Source of the DNA: Verrucomicrobiales bacterium
GTDB taxonomy: Bacteria > Verrucomicrobiota > Verrucomicrobiia > Verrucomicrobiales > DEV007
DNA: 64,000 nucleotides
Direction of reading: 5' to 3'
Assembly: GCA_029213195.1 (NCBI GenBank)
Contig: JARGNI010000004.1
Coordinates: forward strand, 62,001 to 126,000
A program made the position numbers and the translations under genes. The notes beneath the pieces were generated by a model. That model saw only the letters and a list, made by a program, of their open reading frames with translations. It was not told where the DNA came from and made no database searches. This document shows positions 52,474-61,261 of this stretch, one piece after another. Each line of letters begins with the position of its first letter. Positions within the stretch are counted from its first letter, which is position 1.

Positions 52474-52555
52474 TGCTCGAGGGGGGAATCGAACCCCCAC
52501 GGGTTGCCCCACAGGATCCTTAATCCTGCGCGTCTACCAATTCCGCCACCCGAGC
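52474..52555 (-). tRNA. tRNA-Leu, anticodon AAG
   Basis: An 82-base cloverleaf: acceptor GCTCGGG/CTCGAGC (one G-T), D-arm GCGGAATTGGTAGACGCGC, anticodon stem CAGGA/TCCTG with loop TTAAGGA (anticodon AAG at 52519-52521), a long variable stem GGG-GCAA-CCC, and T-arm GGGGG-TTCGATT-CCCCC. The long variable arm and discriminator A mark Leu. CCA is not encoded. A T-rich stretch (CTTTTCTTTC) follows. The anticodon is unusual: bacteria normally read CUC/CUU with GAG. Confidence 0.92.
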
Positions 52556-52596
52556 GTGAAAGCTGAACCCGAGGGAGGATCAGCACGGAGGGCAGA

Positions 52597-52625
52597 TTCA
52601 TAGGTTCGATTTGCGGTTTTCGCAA
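52597..52625 (-). promoter_or_regulatory. Promoter of tRNA-Leu
   Basis: On the minus strand TTGCGA, 17 bases, TATGAA stands 41 bases before the tRNA 5' end. Spacing is ideal for a sigma-70 promoter and the leader length is normal for a processed tRNA precursor. Confidence 0.55.
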
Positions 52626-52666
52626 GCATTCTTTGACAACTTCGTCATAATTCGGTTCCCCACCTT

Positions 52667-53443
52667 TTGAAAATCCCCTGCTCCATCATCATCCCCTGCC
52701 ACAACGAGGCAGCCTGCATTCGCACGACCCTGCGCGAACTTCGGGCATTTCTTGGCGACGAAGTCCCCATCGCGGTTGGTTTGAATGGGTGTTCCGATGA
52801 ATCCGGGGAACTGGCGCGGAGCGAAGGCGCCCTGACGGGTGAAACGAAGAACGTGGGTTACGGCCACGGTTGTCTCGTCGCGATCGAGGCCCTCCATAGC
52901 GCCGGGATGGAGTCCGATTCCTATATTTTCGTAGCCGCAGATGGGGCGAATCGCCCCGAGGATGTGCAACGCCTGATTCGTCATTTCGAGAAACATCGAG
53001 ACGAGCGATTCCTCCTCGGGCTTCGCGAGTTTCAGCTTTCGAGTTGGGTCCGGGAGTTTGGACGGGCGCTCCCCAACCTTCTCCTCGGGATCTGGTGTCG
53101 TCTTCTCGGAGGGCAGTTCTTTCACGACCTCGGACCCTTGAGACTGATCGAGAGGAACTTGTTCGAGGAACTCGCCCCTCGGGAGCTGACTTGGGGTTGG
53201 ACCATAGAGGCACAGATTCGTGCGGCCCAGTTAGGGGAACGGATCACCTCACTTCCCGTGATCGAACGAGAGCGAAGCGCCGGGGAGCAAAAGGTGAGCG
53301 GGGTTTCACTCCGACGATCCCTTCGGATCGGACTTGCGATCGCGGCCGCAGGTTGGAGGACTCGTAGAAACGAAAAGCGCCCCACGAATCGTGGGGCGCC
53401 AACAGGTTCAAGGGAGTCAGGGACAGGGATCAGCGAAAGCTGA
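52667..53443 (+). CDS. Family 2 glycosyltransferase
   Basis: 258 residues from TTG 52667, the start that keeps the family N-terminus [20 protein letters not shown]. It has [28 protein letters not shown] (the metal-binding Asp motif in modified form) and a late [16 protein letters not shown]. This is the polyprenyl-phosphate or lipid-linked type of GT2. The last 30 residues are basic and read through the terminator hairpin of the convergent gene and overlap that gene by 14 bases, so the true end may have been extended by loss of an earlier stop. Confidence 0.78.
   Translation: MKIPCSIIIPCHNEAACIRTTLRELRAFLGDEVPIAVGLNGCSDESGELARSEGALTGETKNVGYGHGCLVAIEALHSAGMESDSYIFVAADGANRPEDVQRLIRHFEKHRDERFLLGLREFQLSSWVREFGRALPNLLLGIWCRLLGGQFFHDLGPLRLIERNLFEELAPRELTWGWTIEAQIRAAQLGERITSLPVIERERSAGEQKVSGVSLRRSLRIGLAIAAAGWRTRRNEKRPTNRGAPTGSRESGTGISES
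53377..53399 (-). terminator. Intrinsic terminator of the small secreted protein gene
   Basis: GCGCCCCAC-GATTC-GTGGGGCGC on the minus strand, 9 perfect pairs (11 if the loop closes), followed by TTTTCG, 31 bases beyond the stop. It is inside the 3' end of the opposing glycosyltransferase frame. Confidence 0.85.
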
Positions 53444-53789
53444 TGCTGCTGCGCCCGAAACGGAGAGTCACTCCGGGAGTCCGACAGCTGCTACCTCCGT
53501 AGTAACGAGGGGTAGCGCGATAGGTCGGACGGTAGTAGGAACGACCATACGACGAGTGGGAATGACTGTGGCGCACGCTCCGAGACCGACAGTTGGTGTG
53601 GTAAGAGGGCACCCAGGCATAGCGCACGCATCCATCCGAATAGCGAATGGGTCGGTAGTAGGAGTAGATGTTGGAATTGCAACCGTTGCAGTGACCGATC
53701 ACCTTGGAGCGATGACCTGCCTCCGCTTGGGTGGGAGCAAACGCGAAGAGCGCCGTAGCGGCAGCTGCGATAGCGAGAAGTTTTTTCAT
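53430..53789 (-). CDS. Small secreted Tyr/His/Cys-rich protein
   Basis: 119 residues. Signal peptide 1-24 (LFAFAPTQAEA). The mature part is rich in Tyr, Ser, Arg and His with CNGC and three other Cys (SDGCVRY, HTNCRS, SSCRTPG) and a RHSHSHSSYGRSYY tract. It resembles cell-surface or extracellular-matrix proteins of unknown role. It has its own terminator and a 158-base upstream region. Confidence 0.7.
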   Translation of the reverse strand: MKKLLAIAAAATALFAFAPTQAEAGHRSKVIGHCNGCNSNIYSYYRPIRYSDGCVRYAWVPSYHTNCRSRSVRHSHSHSSYGRSYYRPTYRATPRYYGGSSCRTPGVTLRFGRSSISFR

Positions 53790-53947
53790 AGATCAGGATG
53801 GTTTTGTTTTCTTTATTGCCTTTCGAATGAGGAAAGGAAGCCTTGGTGACAACAGAAAGACGCACAGGGTAGCGGATCTATGCAGACCCTGGCAAAGAAA
53901 AAGATCCCTGGTCCGACCACAAACGAGCGGAATCTCGGACAAAAGGC

Positions 53948-55501
53948 TTAGACCCACAGGTTCCGATCGAGAGTGCGATACTGAATCGCCTCCATCACGT
54001 GAACCTCTTTGATCTCCAGGTGTCCTTCCAGATCAGCCAGGGTACGGGATACCTTGAGAATCCGATCGTGAGCGCGAGCGCTGAAATTCAGGCTTTCCAT
54101 GGCCTGTTCCAGCATTCGCTCGCTCCGCTTGTCGAGCCAGCAGTGTTTCGCGACCTGGCGACTCCCCATATCAGCGTTGCAGTTGATGTCGGGATCACTC
54201 ACAAAGCGCTGCAGTTGGATCTGCCGCGCCTCATCAACCCGCTCACGAATCACCTCGGAAGATTCTCCGGTCTTTTCCGAACGCAGTTCCTTGTAGTTGA
54301 CCGCCGGCACGTCGACATGGAGATCGATTCGATCGAGCAGCGGTCCACTGATCCTCTGACGATATTTTTCGATCTGGTTGGGAGAACAGCGACACTCTCG
54401 GCTCGGGTCACCCAGATAGCCGCAGGGGCACGGGTTCATCGCCGCGACCAGGCTGAAACGACTCGGGAAAGTGAATTTTCCGGCAGCCCGGGAAATCGTG
54501 ACCTTGCCGTCCTCCAGGGGCTGGCGAAGGACTTCGAGAGTGGAGCGCCGAAACTCGGGCAGCTCGTCGAGAAAGAGAATCCCATTGTGCGCGAGACTGA
54601 CTTCACCGGGAGTGGGATGACTGCTTCCGCCAAGGAGCCCGGCATCGGAAATCGTATGATGCGGTGACCGGAAGGGGCGGGTCGCGAGGAATCCGTTCTT
54701 TCCATCGAAGAGACCGGCGACACTGTGAATCTTGGTGGTTTCGATCGCCTCCGACTCCGTCATTTTCGGCAGGATGGTGGTGAGACGTTTCGCCAGCATG
54801 GACTTTCCCGTGCCCGGGCTTCCCAGCATCAGCATGTTGTGACCACCTGCCATCGCGACTTCAAGCGCGCGCTTGGCATGGGCCTGTCCCTTCACTTCAT
54901 CAAAATCGATCGCGTAGTGACTTTGAGCCGCAAAAAACGCCTCCCGATCCAATTTCTCCGGCGAGACACTCTTTTCCCCACAGAGGAGTTCATAGGCCTG
55001 GCGGAGATTCTCGATCCCGTAGACATAGATGCCCTCCACGATACTGGCTTCCAGCGCATTCTCCTTCGGGACGAGAACGGCTTTCTTCCCCTGTTTCTTC
55101 GCCTCAAGAGTCAGCGGCAGCACCCCCTTGATCGGTCGCACTCGCCCATCGAGGGCCAACTCTCCGACGACCATACACATATCGAGTGCCCCTTCCTTGA
55201 GGGTCCCATTCCGTTCTTCATCGAGCGAAACCATCCCTAAGGCGATGGGAAGATCGAAGCTGGGGCCTTCCTTGCGAAGGTCGGCGGGCGCGAGGTTGAT
55301 CGTGATCGGTTTCTTCGGCCAGGATAGACCACTGTTCTTCACGGCCGTTACGACCCGGTCCACACTCTCCCTCACCGCAGCATCAGGCAGTCCGACAAGC
55401 TTGATATCGATATTCCCACTGTCGGCTGCATTCACCTCGACTTCGACGGGAATCGCTTCGACTCCCGCAACCGCTCCGGAATACACACAGCAAAGGGACA
55501 T
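53948..55501 (-). CDS. comM: YifB/ComM-family Mg-chelatase-like AAA+ ATPase
   Basis: 517 residues. The N-terminal ChlI domain ([32 protein letters not shown]) precedes an AAA+ core with Walker [15 protein letters not shown], Walker [12 protein letters not shown], the ISRAAG region and a C-terminal lid with CPCGYLGDP and C-terminal His/Cys motifs. ComM is a helicase that helps integrate DNA during natural transformation. It is complete; no other competence gene is in the window except priA next to it. Confidence 0.92.
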   Translation of the reverse strand: MSLCCVYSGAVAGVEAIPVEVEVNAADSGNIDIKLVGLPDAAVRESVDRVVTAVKNSGLSWPKKPITINLAPADLRKEGPSFDLPIALGMVSLDEERNGTLKEGALDMCMVVGELALDGRVRPIKGVLPLTLEAKKQGKKAVLVPKENALEASIVEGIYVYGIENLRQAYELLCGEKSVSPEKLDREAFFAAQSHYAIDFDEVKGQAHAKRALEVAMAGGHNMLMLGSPGTGKSMLAKRLTTILPKMTESEAIETTKIHSVAGLFDGKNGFLATRPFRSPHHTISDAGLLGGSSHPTPGEVSLAHNGILFLDELPEFRRSTLEVLRQPLEDGKVTISRAAGKFTFPSRFSLVAAMNPCPCGYLGDPSRECRCSPNQIEKYRQRISGPLLDRIDLHVDVPAVNYKELRSEKTGESSEVIRERVDEARQIQLQRFVSDPDINCNADMGSRQVAKHCWLDKRSERMLEQAMESLNFSARAHDRILKVSRTLADLEGHLEIKEVHVMEAIQYRTLDRNLWV

Positions 55502-55593
55502 GAATCACCCATCTTCAATTTCGAACGGCTTTGCAACTCAAAACACGACTTTTTGCTGTTCAAAAAGACAATATTCCACTTGAGAGATCCGTA

Positions 55594-57840
55594 TCAGCCC
55601 AAAGAATACGGATCCACATCGATCGTGACGATGACATCCGAGGGAAACGTCAGATCTTTCATTACCTCGCGAACGTGGCGACTCATGAGGCGAACCCGAG
55701 TCGACTTCAGGAGAACCTGGTATCTCCACTGATCGTGTGATTTCACGAGAGGGGAAGGAAGTGGCTCGGTCAGGGAAATGTCTTCGGGAAGATGTCGCTT
55801 CAGCCGGGCATGTAGCGTTTTCAGAGAAAACTCGGCACGCTCCTGGTGCACGGACCGAACCGTGACCAGGACGACATGAAGAAAGGGAGGATGTCCAAAC
55901 TGCCGACGCATCGCGAGCTCCTGCTCCGCAAACCCCTCGAAATCATGATGTCTTCCAAATTGAATCGACGGATGGTGGGGCGTGTAGGTCTGGACGATGA
56001 CTTCGCCTTCCAATTCGCCCCGTCCGGCCCGACCCGCAACCTGGGTGAGGAGTTGGAAGGTTCTCTCCCCGGCACGAAAGTCCGGAATATGGAGCCCCAC
56101 ATCCGCATTCAGGATGCCGACCAGCGTCACGTTGGGAAAGTGAAGACCTTTCGCGATCATTTGCGTTCCCAGGAGAATGTCGATCTTCTTCGACTTGAAG
56201 GCCGTCAGTGTATCGCGGAGCTGATTCTTCTTCCGCATGCTGTCGGTGTCGACTCGAGTGATGCGAGCATCGGTGAAGACCTTTCGAAGGACTTCCTCGA
56301 CCCGTTCCGTCCCGTATCCAGCATTCACGATCGCTTTTGCGGAGCACTCGGGGCAGGAGCGAGGAGGAAGTTGGGAAAACCCACAGATATGGCATACAAG
56401 CCGATCCTCCTTGCGGTGGAGAGTCATCGTCGTGCTGCAATGACGGCAATTTGCTACATATCCGCATTCCGGGCAGAGAATGTTGCGAGCAAACCCTCGT
56501 CGATTCAGAAACAGGATCGTTTGCTCCCCATCCGCGAGACGAGTCTCCATGGCCTCGCGGAGTTTTCCAGATAGGATCGATGGACCGCCTCCATGATGCT
56601 TCCGAGTCTCCTGCCGCATATCGATGATTCGGATCAGCGGCATCTTCCTGTCATCGATCCGCTGCGCCATCGTCGCGAGTTCGTATTTCCCGGTCAGCAC
56701 ATTGTTCCAGGATTCGAGCGAAGGCGTCGCACTGCCAAGCAAGACGGGGCATTTCTCCATGTGGGCGCGCACCACTGCGATATCGCGGGCCTGATAGCGG
56801 GGCACGATGTCCTGCTTGTAGGAGTTCTCATGCTCCTCATCGACGACAATGAGTCCGAGATTGGCGATCGGGGAAAAAATGGCGCTGCGCGCCCCGATGA
56901 CGATCCGTGCCTTTTGATCGAGAACCTTCCGCCACTCATCGTGACGCTCCCCTTCGGAGAGGCTGCTGTGAAGAATCGCCACCTCGTCCTGGATCTTCGC
57001 AAAGCGCTGCTTGAAACGATCTGCCGTCTGCGGAGTCAACGCGATCTCAGGGACAAGCACGATCGCTCCCTTGCCTTCGTCGAGGGTCTTCTCGATCGCC
57101 TGGAGATAGACCTCGGTTTTTCCGCTCCCGGTCACCCCGAAGAGGAGAATGGGTTTCACCGGCTTCCCCTCTGCCAGGTCCTCCCACGATTTCTCGATCG
57201 ATTCGAGAACGACGGCCTGCTCCGGATTGAGAACCAGAGACTTCGATTCCACATAGCGGATATCCTTGAGAGGATCTCTCGATACGATGCGATCCGAAAT
57301 CTCGACGAACCCCTTTTTCTCAAGGGTGGAGATCGAGGATCGAGAAAAACCTAGCGGTCCGGTCAGTTCCGCGAGAGACCGTTCCGATTGGAAGAGCTCC
57401 TCGAGCACTTCCCTTTGCTTCTTTTCCCGTGCTTTGAATTGATCGAGGACGTCCCTCTCCGTTCCCGACGTGACAACGACCCATTTCTCGACTTTCCGCT
57501 TCTCCGATTCTCCCCTGGATGGTTTCGGGAGCATGGTTCGGATCACTCCCTCCACAGAGGCAAGGTAAAACTCCGAGATCCAATGAGCCAGCCGGATCAG
57601 GCTTGGTGTCAGGAACGGTTCTTCGGAAACCACACCCTGGATCGGCTTGAGCGCATACTTCAGAGAGTCTTCTTCGACTTCCCCGATCCGAATCGCGGTC
57701 CCAAGAGCCGCTCGATTGCGCAGGGGGACTCGGATCCGTTGTCCCGGCTCGACGGTGAGCGCTTCGGGGATGGCATAGGAAAAGGTCAGATCGTTGGTCG
57801 CTCCATCGATGAGCACTTCCACTGTCCGAATCCGAGCCAT
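55594..57840 (-). CDS. priA: Primosomal replication-restart helicase
   Basis: 748 residues. N-terminal 3'-end-binding domain, Walker A FGVTGSGKTEVYLQ, Walker B VDEEHENSYKQD, and helicase motifs up to the eight-Cys zinc cluster (CPECGYVANCRHC, CHICGFSQLPPRSCPEC). The C-terminal domain is normal. It unwinds stalled forks and loads the primosome. The gene starts after the terminator of the TorF-like gene and is followed after 92 bases by comM. Confidence 0.96.
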   Translation of the reverse strand: MARIRTVEVLIDGATNDLTFSYAIPEALTVEPGQRIRVPLRNRAALGTAIRIGEVEEDSLKYALKPIQGVVSEEPFLTPSLIRLAHWISEFYLASVEGVIRTMLPKPSRGESEKRKVEKWVVVTSGTERDVLDQFKAREKKQREVLEELFQSERSLAELTGPLGFSRSSISTLEKKGFVEISDRIVSRDPLKDIRYVESKSLVLNPEQAVVLESIEKSWEDLAEGKPVKPILLFGVTGSGKTEVYLQAIEKTLDEGKGAIVLVPEIALTPQTADRFKQRFAKIQDEVAILHSSLSEGERHDEWRKVLDQKARIVIGARSAIFSPIANLGLIVVDEEHENSYKQDIVPRYQARDIAVVRAHMEKCPVLLGSATPSLESWNNVLTGKYELATMAQRIDDRKMPLIRIIDMRQETRKHHGGGPSILSGKLREAMETRLADGEQTILFLNRRGFARNILCPECGYVANCRHCSTTMTLHRKEDRLVCHICGFSQLPPRSCPECSAKAIVNAGYGTERVEEVLRKVFTDARITRVDTDSMRKKNQLRDTLTAFKSKKIDILLGTQMIAKGLHFPNVTLVGILNADVGLHIPDFRAGERTFQLLTQVAGRAGRGELEGEVIVQTYTPHHPSIQFGRHHDFEGFAEQELAMRRQFGHPPFLHVVLVTVRSVHQERAEFSLKTLHARLKRHLPEDISLTEPLPSPLVKSHDQWRYQVLLKSTRVRLMSRHVREVMKDLTFPSDVIVTIDVDPYSLG

Positions 57841-57844
57841 TAGT

Positions 57845-57882
57845 ACAAAAAGAAATCGCCCTCCGTTTCCGGAGGGCGATTT
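57845..57882 (-). terminator. Intrinsic terminator of the TorF-like outer-membrane gene
   Basis: A 13-bp perfect stem (57853-57865 with 57870-57882), loop GAAA on the minus strand, followed by CTTTTTGT. It ends only 5 bases before the priA start codon, so it insulates priA from the strongly expressed gene upstream. Confidence 0.9.
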
Positions 57883-57919
57883 ACACCAAGGTTTTAAGTA
57901 AAATCTTGCTTAAAACTGA

Positions 57920-58768
57920 TTAGAAGGAAACGCTGAGGCTCACTCCACCGGAGAGAACGTCAGAGGATCCACCAGCAACCGTGCTGATGTTGTTTACAAC
58001 AGATCCGGTAGGAGTTCCGTTGTAGGAGATGTAAGGAGTGAGCGTCGCACGGCAGTTGAGCTCGATAGGAAGCTCAGCAGTCACGAAGTAGTGGCTGAAG
58101 CCATTACCGCGAGTGAGAGTTCCACCAGGACCGTTGGCGACACCAACAAGACCAGCGTAACCCGAATTCCAGTATCCGTTCGTCCATCCAGCACCACCGG
58201 TGATCACGAGAGACACAGCATCAGTGATTCCGAAAGTCTTGGAAAGAGATGCCTGGTGATACCAGCCACCTCCAGTCGAAGCGACAGGAACAGTGTTACG
58301 CTCCGTGAAAGCGTAGTTGGTTTCCCATGCGAAATCAACGATGGAGAAGGAACGAGAGATATCGAGTCCGATCTCACCGTAGCTACCAAGCCCAGCAACT
58401 TCTGGGAAGAAGTAGTGAGTGTAGCCGAGGCTCACGTCGAAACCGTAGTAAGTTCCGAGTTCAGCGCTGACATAGAGGTCAAGCTCATCAACTCCAGCAG
58501 GAGTGATACCGTTAAGGTACCATGCGCCAACGTTGATTGGAACGATGAGGTTGTCGAACGTGTAGTTGACGTCCGTCCAAACGCTGTCACGTGCGAAACG
58601 GACACCGTAGAAGACATAGTCAGTCATGTAGCCTGCGCTAATGGAACCGCCGATGTCGACGCACTCTTCGATTGGGGCTTTGGCCGGAACCGGCGCTTTG
58701 CCCCAATCACCTGCGTTAACGCCGAGCGTCATCGCACCGATAATTGCAACTAGGATTGCTTTTTTCAT
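57920..58768 (-). CDS. TorF-family-like outer-membrane protein, probably abundant
   Basis: 282 residues. Signal peptide (GAMTLGVNA) then a short Pro/Ala linker and a beta-barrel: GGSISAGYMTDYVFYGVRFARDSVW over the start, then repeating strands to a C-terminal GGVSLSVSF. This layout (ISxGYxTDYVFYG) is common in Verrucomicrobiota and in TorF-type proteobacterial proteins; function is unknown. AGGGAG stands 13 bases before the ATG. A sigma-54 promoter match lies upstream and a strong terminator follows. The codon choice is more AT-tolerant than in its neighbours. Confidence 0.78.
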   Translation of the reverse strand: MKKAILVAIIGAMTLGVNAGDWGKAPVPAKAPIEECVDIGGSISAGYMTDYVFYGVRFARDSVWTDVNYTFDNLIVPINVGAWYLNGITPAGVDELDLYVSAELGTYYGFDVSLGYTHYFFPEVAGLGSYGEIGLDISRSFSIVDFAWETNYAFTERNTVPVASTGGGWYHQASLSKTFGITDAVSLVITGGAGWTNGYWNSGYAGLVGVANGPGGTLTRGNGFSHYFVTAELPIELNCRATLTPYISYNGTPTGSVVNNISTVAGGSSDVLSGGVSLSVSF

Positions 58769-58848
58769 AATAGTATTAACTCCCTTGGTTTGAGATGTGG
58801 TCGTAATAACCTGTTTTCGTTTTTGGCTTTCGCCGTGTGTCAGAACTT

Positions 58849-58865
58849 AGCATCTCTCGTGCCAA
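58849..58865 (-). promoter_or_regulatory. Strong sigma-54 (RpoN) promoter match
   Basis: Minus strand reads TTGGCACG-AGAG-ATGCT against the consensus YTGGCACG-N4-TTGCW, one mismatch in the core, preceded by CAAG that also fits. The -12 element is about 80 bases before the ATG. Upstream, ACACAAA and TTTGTGT (58899-58905 and 58920-58926) form an inverted repeat that could bind an enhancer protein. Confidence 0.6.
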
Positions 58866-59020
58866 CTTGAAAAGTGGTCGAGGTGAAAACAAAGATAAAC
58901 ACAAAGTGACCTTTATTGATTTGTGTCAGGCGTGCAACAAAAAATTTGGCGCTTTTTTCTAAGAAGGTAAGGGAATTGTTCGTTCCTGTATCTTGAGTTC
59001 ATTCATCCATCGATCGTAAG

Positions 59021-59824
59021 TCACTCAACAGGAACGGGTTGCCGCGAATTCAGAGGTCCTCGAGTCCAGGCAAGACCGAGATAGAAACCCGTAGAAATTT
59101 CTTTGCTTTTCCTCGTCGCAGCAAATTCCTGGCCTGAGGTGTTTCTCAAGAATGAGTTTTGCTCGAATGGCTCTTTCGCAACTACGAGGCAAAGGTGGCG
59201 CTTGACCTTTCCCACACTCTCGATCCGAGAGATGACCTCCTGCCCCAGGTAGCAGCCTTTGTGGAAGTCCACCGTCCAGGAATCGATCTCCAGCTCTGCA
59301 GGGAACTCCGCCCCCGTTATCTCTTCCGGCGCCCTGGGGATGCCCAGTTCCAGCTGGTGAATTTCGAATTCCTCTTTATCCACCCGATGCTCCTCCGAAA
59401 AGGGAACCGCTTCTCCCAAAGGCAACCACAGATCCCTGCCCTTCGTTCGAGTCCGCCGGGTGAGCGTGCCATCCTTCGCCTCGTCGAAATGATGAAGGAT
59501 CACTCCCTCCTCGGTCCGGTCATGGATTTCGCAATCATCGGCAATCAAATAGCGGTCGAGTCGGGCGAACAACTCCTCTCGCTGACTCAGTTGCCCATCG
59601 ATCCAGAGGGAGTCGCCGTCGGATCGGATCCAGACGAGAAACTCGACCTTCCCCTTGAGGCTGCAGACACAGGCGGCGACCCCTTCCGTCTCCAGGTCTT
59701 TAGAAACATCATTGGTGACCTGACCGTTTAGATAACGAACGCGATCTTCTCCGGTCAGCTGAAATACGGCCCGGTCTTCGAGCAGGGCGAATCGGCCGGT
59801 CAGTGGATTTTCCTGATCCTCCAT
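59021..59824 (-). CDS. ygfZ: YgfZ/GcvT-like folate-binding iron-sulfur protein
   Basis: 267 residues. The signature KGCYLGQEVISRI with the conserved Cys is near the C-terminal half; the start FALLEDRAVFQLTGEDRVRYLNGQVTNDV (shown here in two parts by the family as a barrel entry) matches YgfZ. It helps maintain Fe-S enzymes with tetrahydrofolate. It follows the next gene by 16 bases on the same strand. Confidence 0.88.
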   Translation of the reverse strand: MEDQENPLTGRFALLEDRAVFQLTGEDRVRYLNGQVTNDVSKDLETEGVAACVCSLKGKVEFLVWIRSDGDSLWIDGQLSQREELFARLDRYLIADDCEIHDRTEEGVILHHFDEAKDGTLTRRTRTKGRDLWLPLGEAVPFSEEHRVDKEEFEIHQLELGIPRAPEEITGAEFPAELEIDSWTVDFHKGCYLGQEVISRIESVGKVKRHLCLVVAKEPFEQNSFLRNTSGQEFAATRKSKEISTGFYLGLAWTRGPLNSRQPVPVE

Positions 59825-59840
59825 AAGATTTCTTTCTCTT

Positions 59841-60698
59841 CTACGATTCGCCTTTCTGAAATCGGCGGGCCACCACGGAGTAGTCTGCCTCGGAATGCCC
59901 TGCCTTCATCGTGCGATACATCACATTGGCAGTGGTCGAAAGAGCCGGTAGCTCCACTTGCAAATCCTTGGCAAGGCTGAGCGCATACTGGGCATCCTTG
60001 AACATATTTTTCAGGGAGAAGTGCGGATCGTAATCTCGAGCCATGATGCTCGGCAGCTTCATCGAGGTCAGGACCGAACCACAGGCATTGTTCTCGATGG
60101 CATGCTGCAGCCGTTCCGGTTCGATGCCGGCAGCGGTGACGAGGCCATACGCTTCGGAGAGCACCTCCACCGTTGCGGCCGAGATCATGTTCGTTGCAAT
60201 CTTCAAAACGGTTGCCTCTCCCACCCGGCCCATCGGGAGGATCTCCTTTGAGGAAACCTCTAACATTTGCCCAACCTGATCCAGAACTGCCGAATCCCCT
60301 CCGACATAGTATACGAGGGCACCGTTGGCAGCGGCCTCCTTGCTGCCCGTAAACGGAGCATCGAGAAACTTCGCCCCCGCCTTTTTGGTAATTTGATAGG
60401 CTTCGACGACGGACTCGGGATCGGCGGTGCAGTTGTTGATCACGACATGTTCGGAAGTGAGATCTTCCGCCATCGCTTCTACAACCTCTACGAGGGCTTC
60501 CCCATTCGCGACGAAGATTTGAATCTGCTTGGTGAGCTTGGCAATCTCACTGGGCGAAGCAACAAAGTTCGGCTCCGATTTCGGACTTCGGTTCCAAACG
60601 TAGACGTGGTAGTCGGCATCCCGAAGACATTGCGCGACCCGACTCCCGATGATTCCCAGGCCGATGACTCCCGCTGTTTCCGTTCCAAGTTTTTGCAT
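59841..60698 (-). CDS. Beta-hydroxyacid dehydrogenase (3-hydroxyisobutyrate/GLYR type)
   Basis: 285 residues. Rossmann start GVIGLGIIGSRVAQCL, substrate motif FLDAPFTGSKEAAANGALVYYVGG and catalytic Lys in VLKIATNMISAA. The C-terminal helices are complete. Substrates may be glyoxylate, succinic semialdehyde or 3-hydroxyisobutyrate. It lies 16 bases upstream of ygfZ and 93 bases after ruvX. Confidence 0.88.
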   Translation of the reverse strand: MQKLGTETAGVIGLGIIGSRVAQCLRDADYHVYVWNRSPKSEPNFVASPSEIAKLTKQIQIFVANGEALVEVVEAMAEDLTSEHVVINNCTADPESVVEAYQITKKAGAKFLDAPFTGSKEAAANGALVYYVGGDSAVLDQVGQMLEVSSKEILPMGRVGEATVLKIATNMISAATVEVLSEAYGLVTAAGIEPERLQHAIENNACGSVLTSMKLPSIMARDYDPHFSLKNMFKDAQYALSLAKDLQVELPALSTTANVMYRTMKAGHSEADYSVVARRFQKGES

Positions 60699-60791
60699 GG
60701 GGGAAAGCAGGACGAGTTCGGACTCTTTTGCAATATCCCATTTCCCGTATTCCCCGTTCCTTCCTGACCGAGGGGCTGGCTCTTCGAAAAC

Positions 60792-61256
60792 TCACGATTC
60801 GTGATCCGGCGGGAGAAATGCATTCTCCTCGGCCTGTCGATCGAGCCAGGTTTGGAGGATCTCCACCGCCGCCGCCTGATCGATCATGTGACGGGTGTTC
60901 TTCTCGGTGCGACCCACCGCGTGGAGCTTCTCCATGGCAACCTGCGTCGTGAAACTTTCGTCCACCTCATGAATCCTGATGGTTTCCGGAAGACGCGGAA
61001 CGAGCACTTTCAGAAATCGCCTCACCTTGGCCACCGCGTCCCCCTCAGTACCATCCGATCGAAGGGGCAGCCCAACGATCATGTCTTCGATTCCACGTAC
61101 TGAAACCACTTCGCAAATCTCCACCGCAGCGGTTTCCTGATCATGTCCCGCCACCGTTTTCAAAGGATGGGCCAACATTCCGAGATCATCGCTGACCGCG
61201 AGACCGATCCTCGCATCTCCGTAGTCGATCCCGAGCGCCTTGACCCACTCTCCCAT
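60792..61256 (-). CDS. ruvX: Putative pre-16S rRNA nuclease / Holliday-junction resolvase-like protein
   Basis: 154 residues from ATG 61256. RNase-H-like core: ALGIDYGDARIGLAVSDDLG at the start, MIVGLPLRSDGTEG, and the late DESFTTQ and MIDQAAAVEILQTWLD. This family (YqgF/RuvX) matures the 5' end of 16S rRNA. It follows manC by 5 bases, so they share a transcript. Confidence 0.92.
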   Translation of the reverse strand: MGEWVKALGIDYGDARIGLAVSDDLGMLAHPLKTVAGHDQETAAVEICEVVSVRGIEDMIVGLPLRSDGTEGDAVAKVRRFLKVLVPRLPETIRIHEVDESFTTQVAMEKLHAVGRTEKNTRHMIDQAAAVEILQTWLDRQAEENAFLPPDHES

Positions 61257-61261
61257 GATGC

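Noticed and set aside
52474-52555. Reading the tRNA anticodon as TAA
   Set aside because: This would need a shifted anticodon arm with mismatched stem pairs; the 5-bp CAGGA/TCCTG stem fixes the loop as TTAAGGA and the anticodon as AAG.
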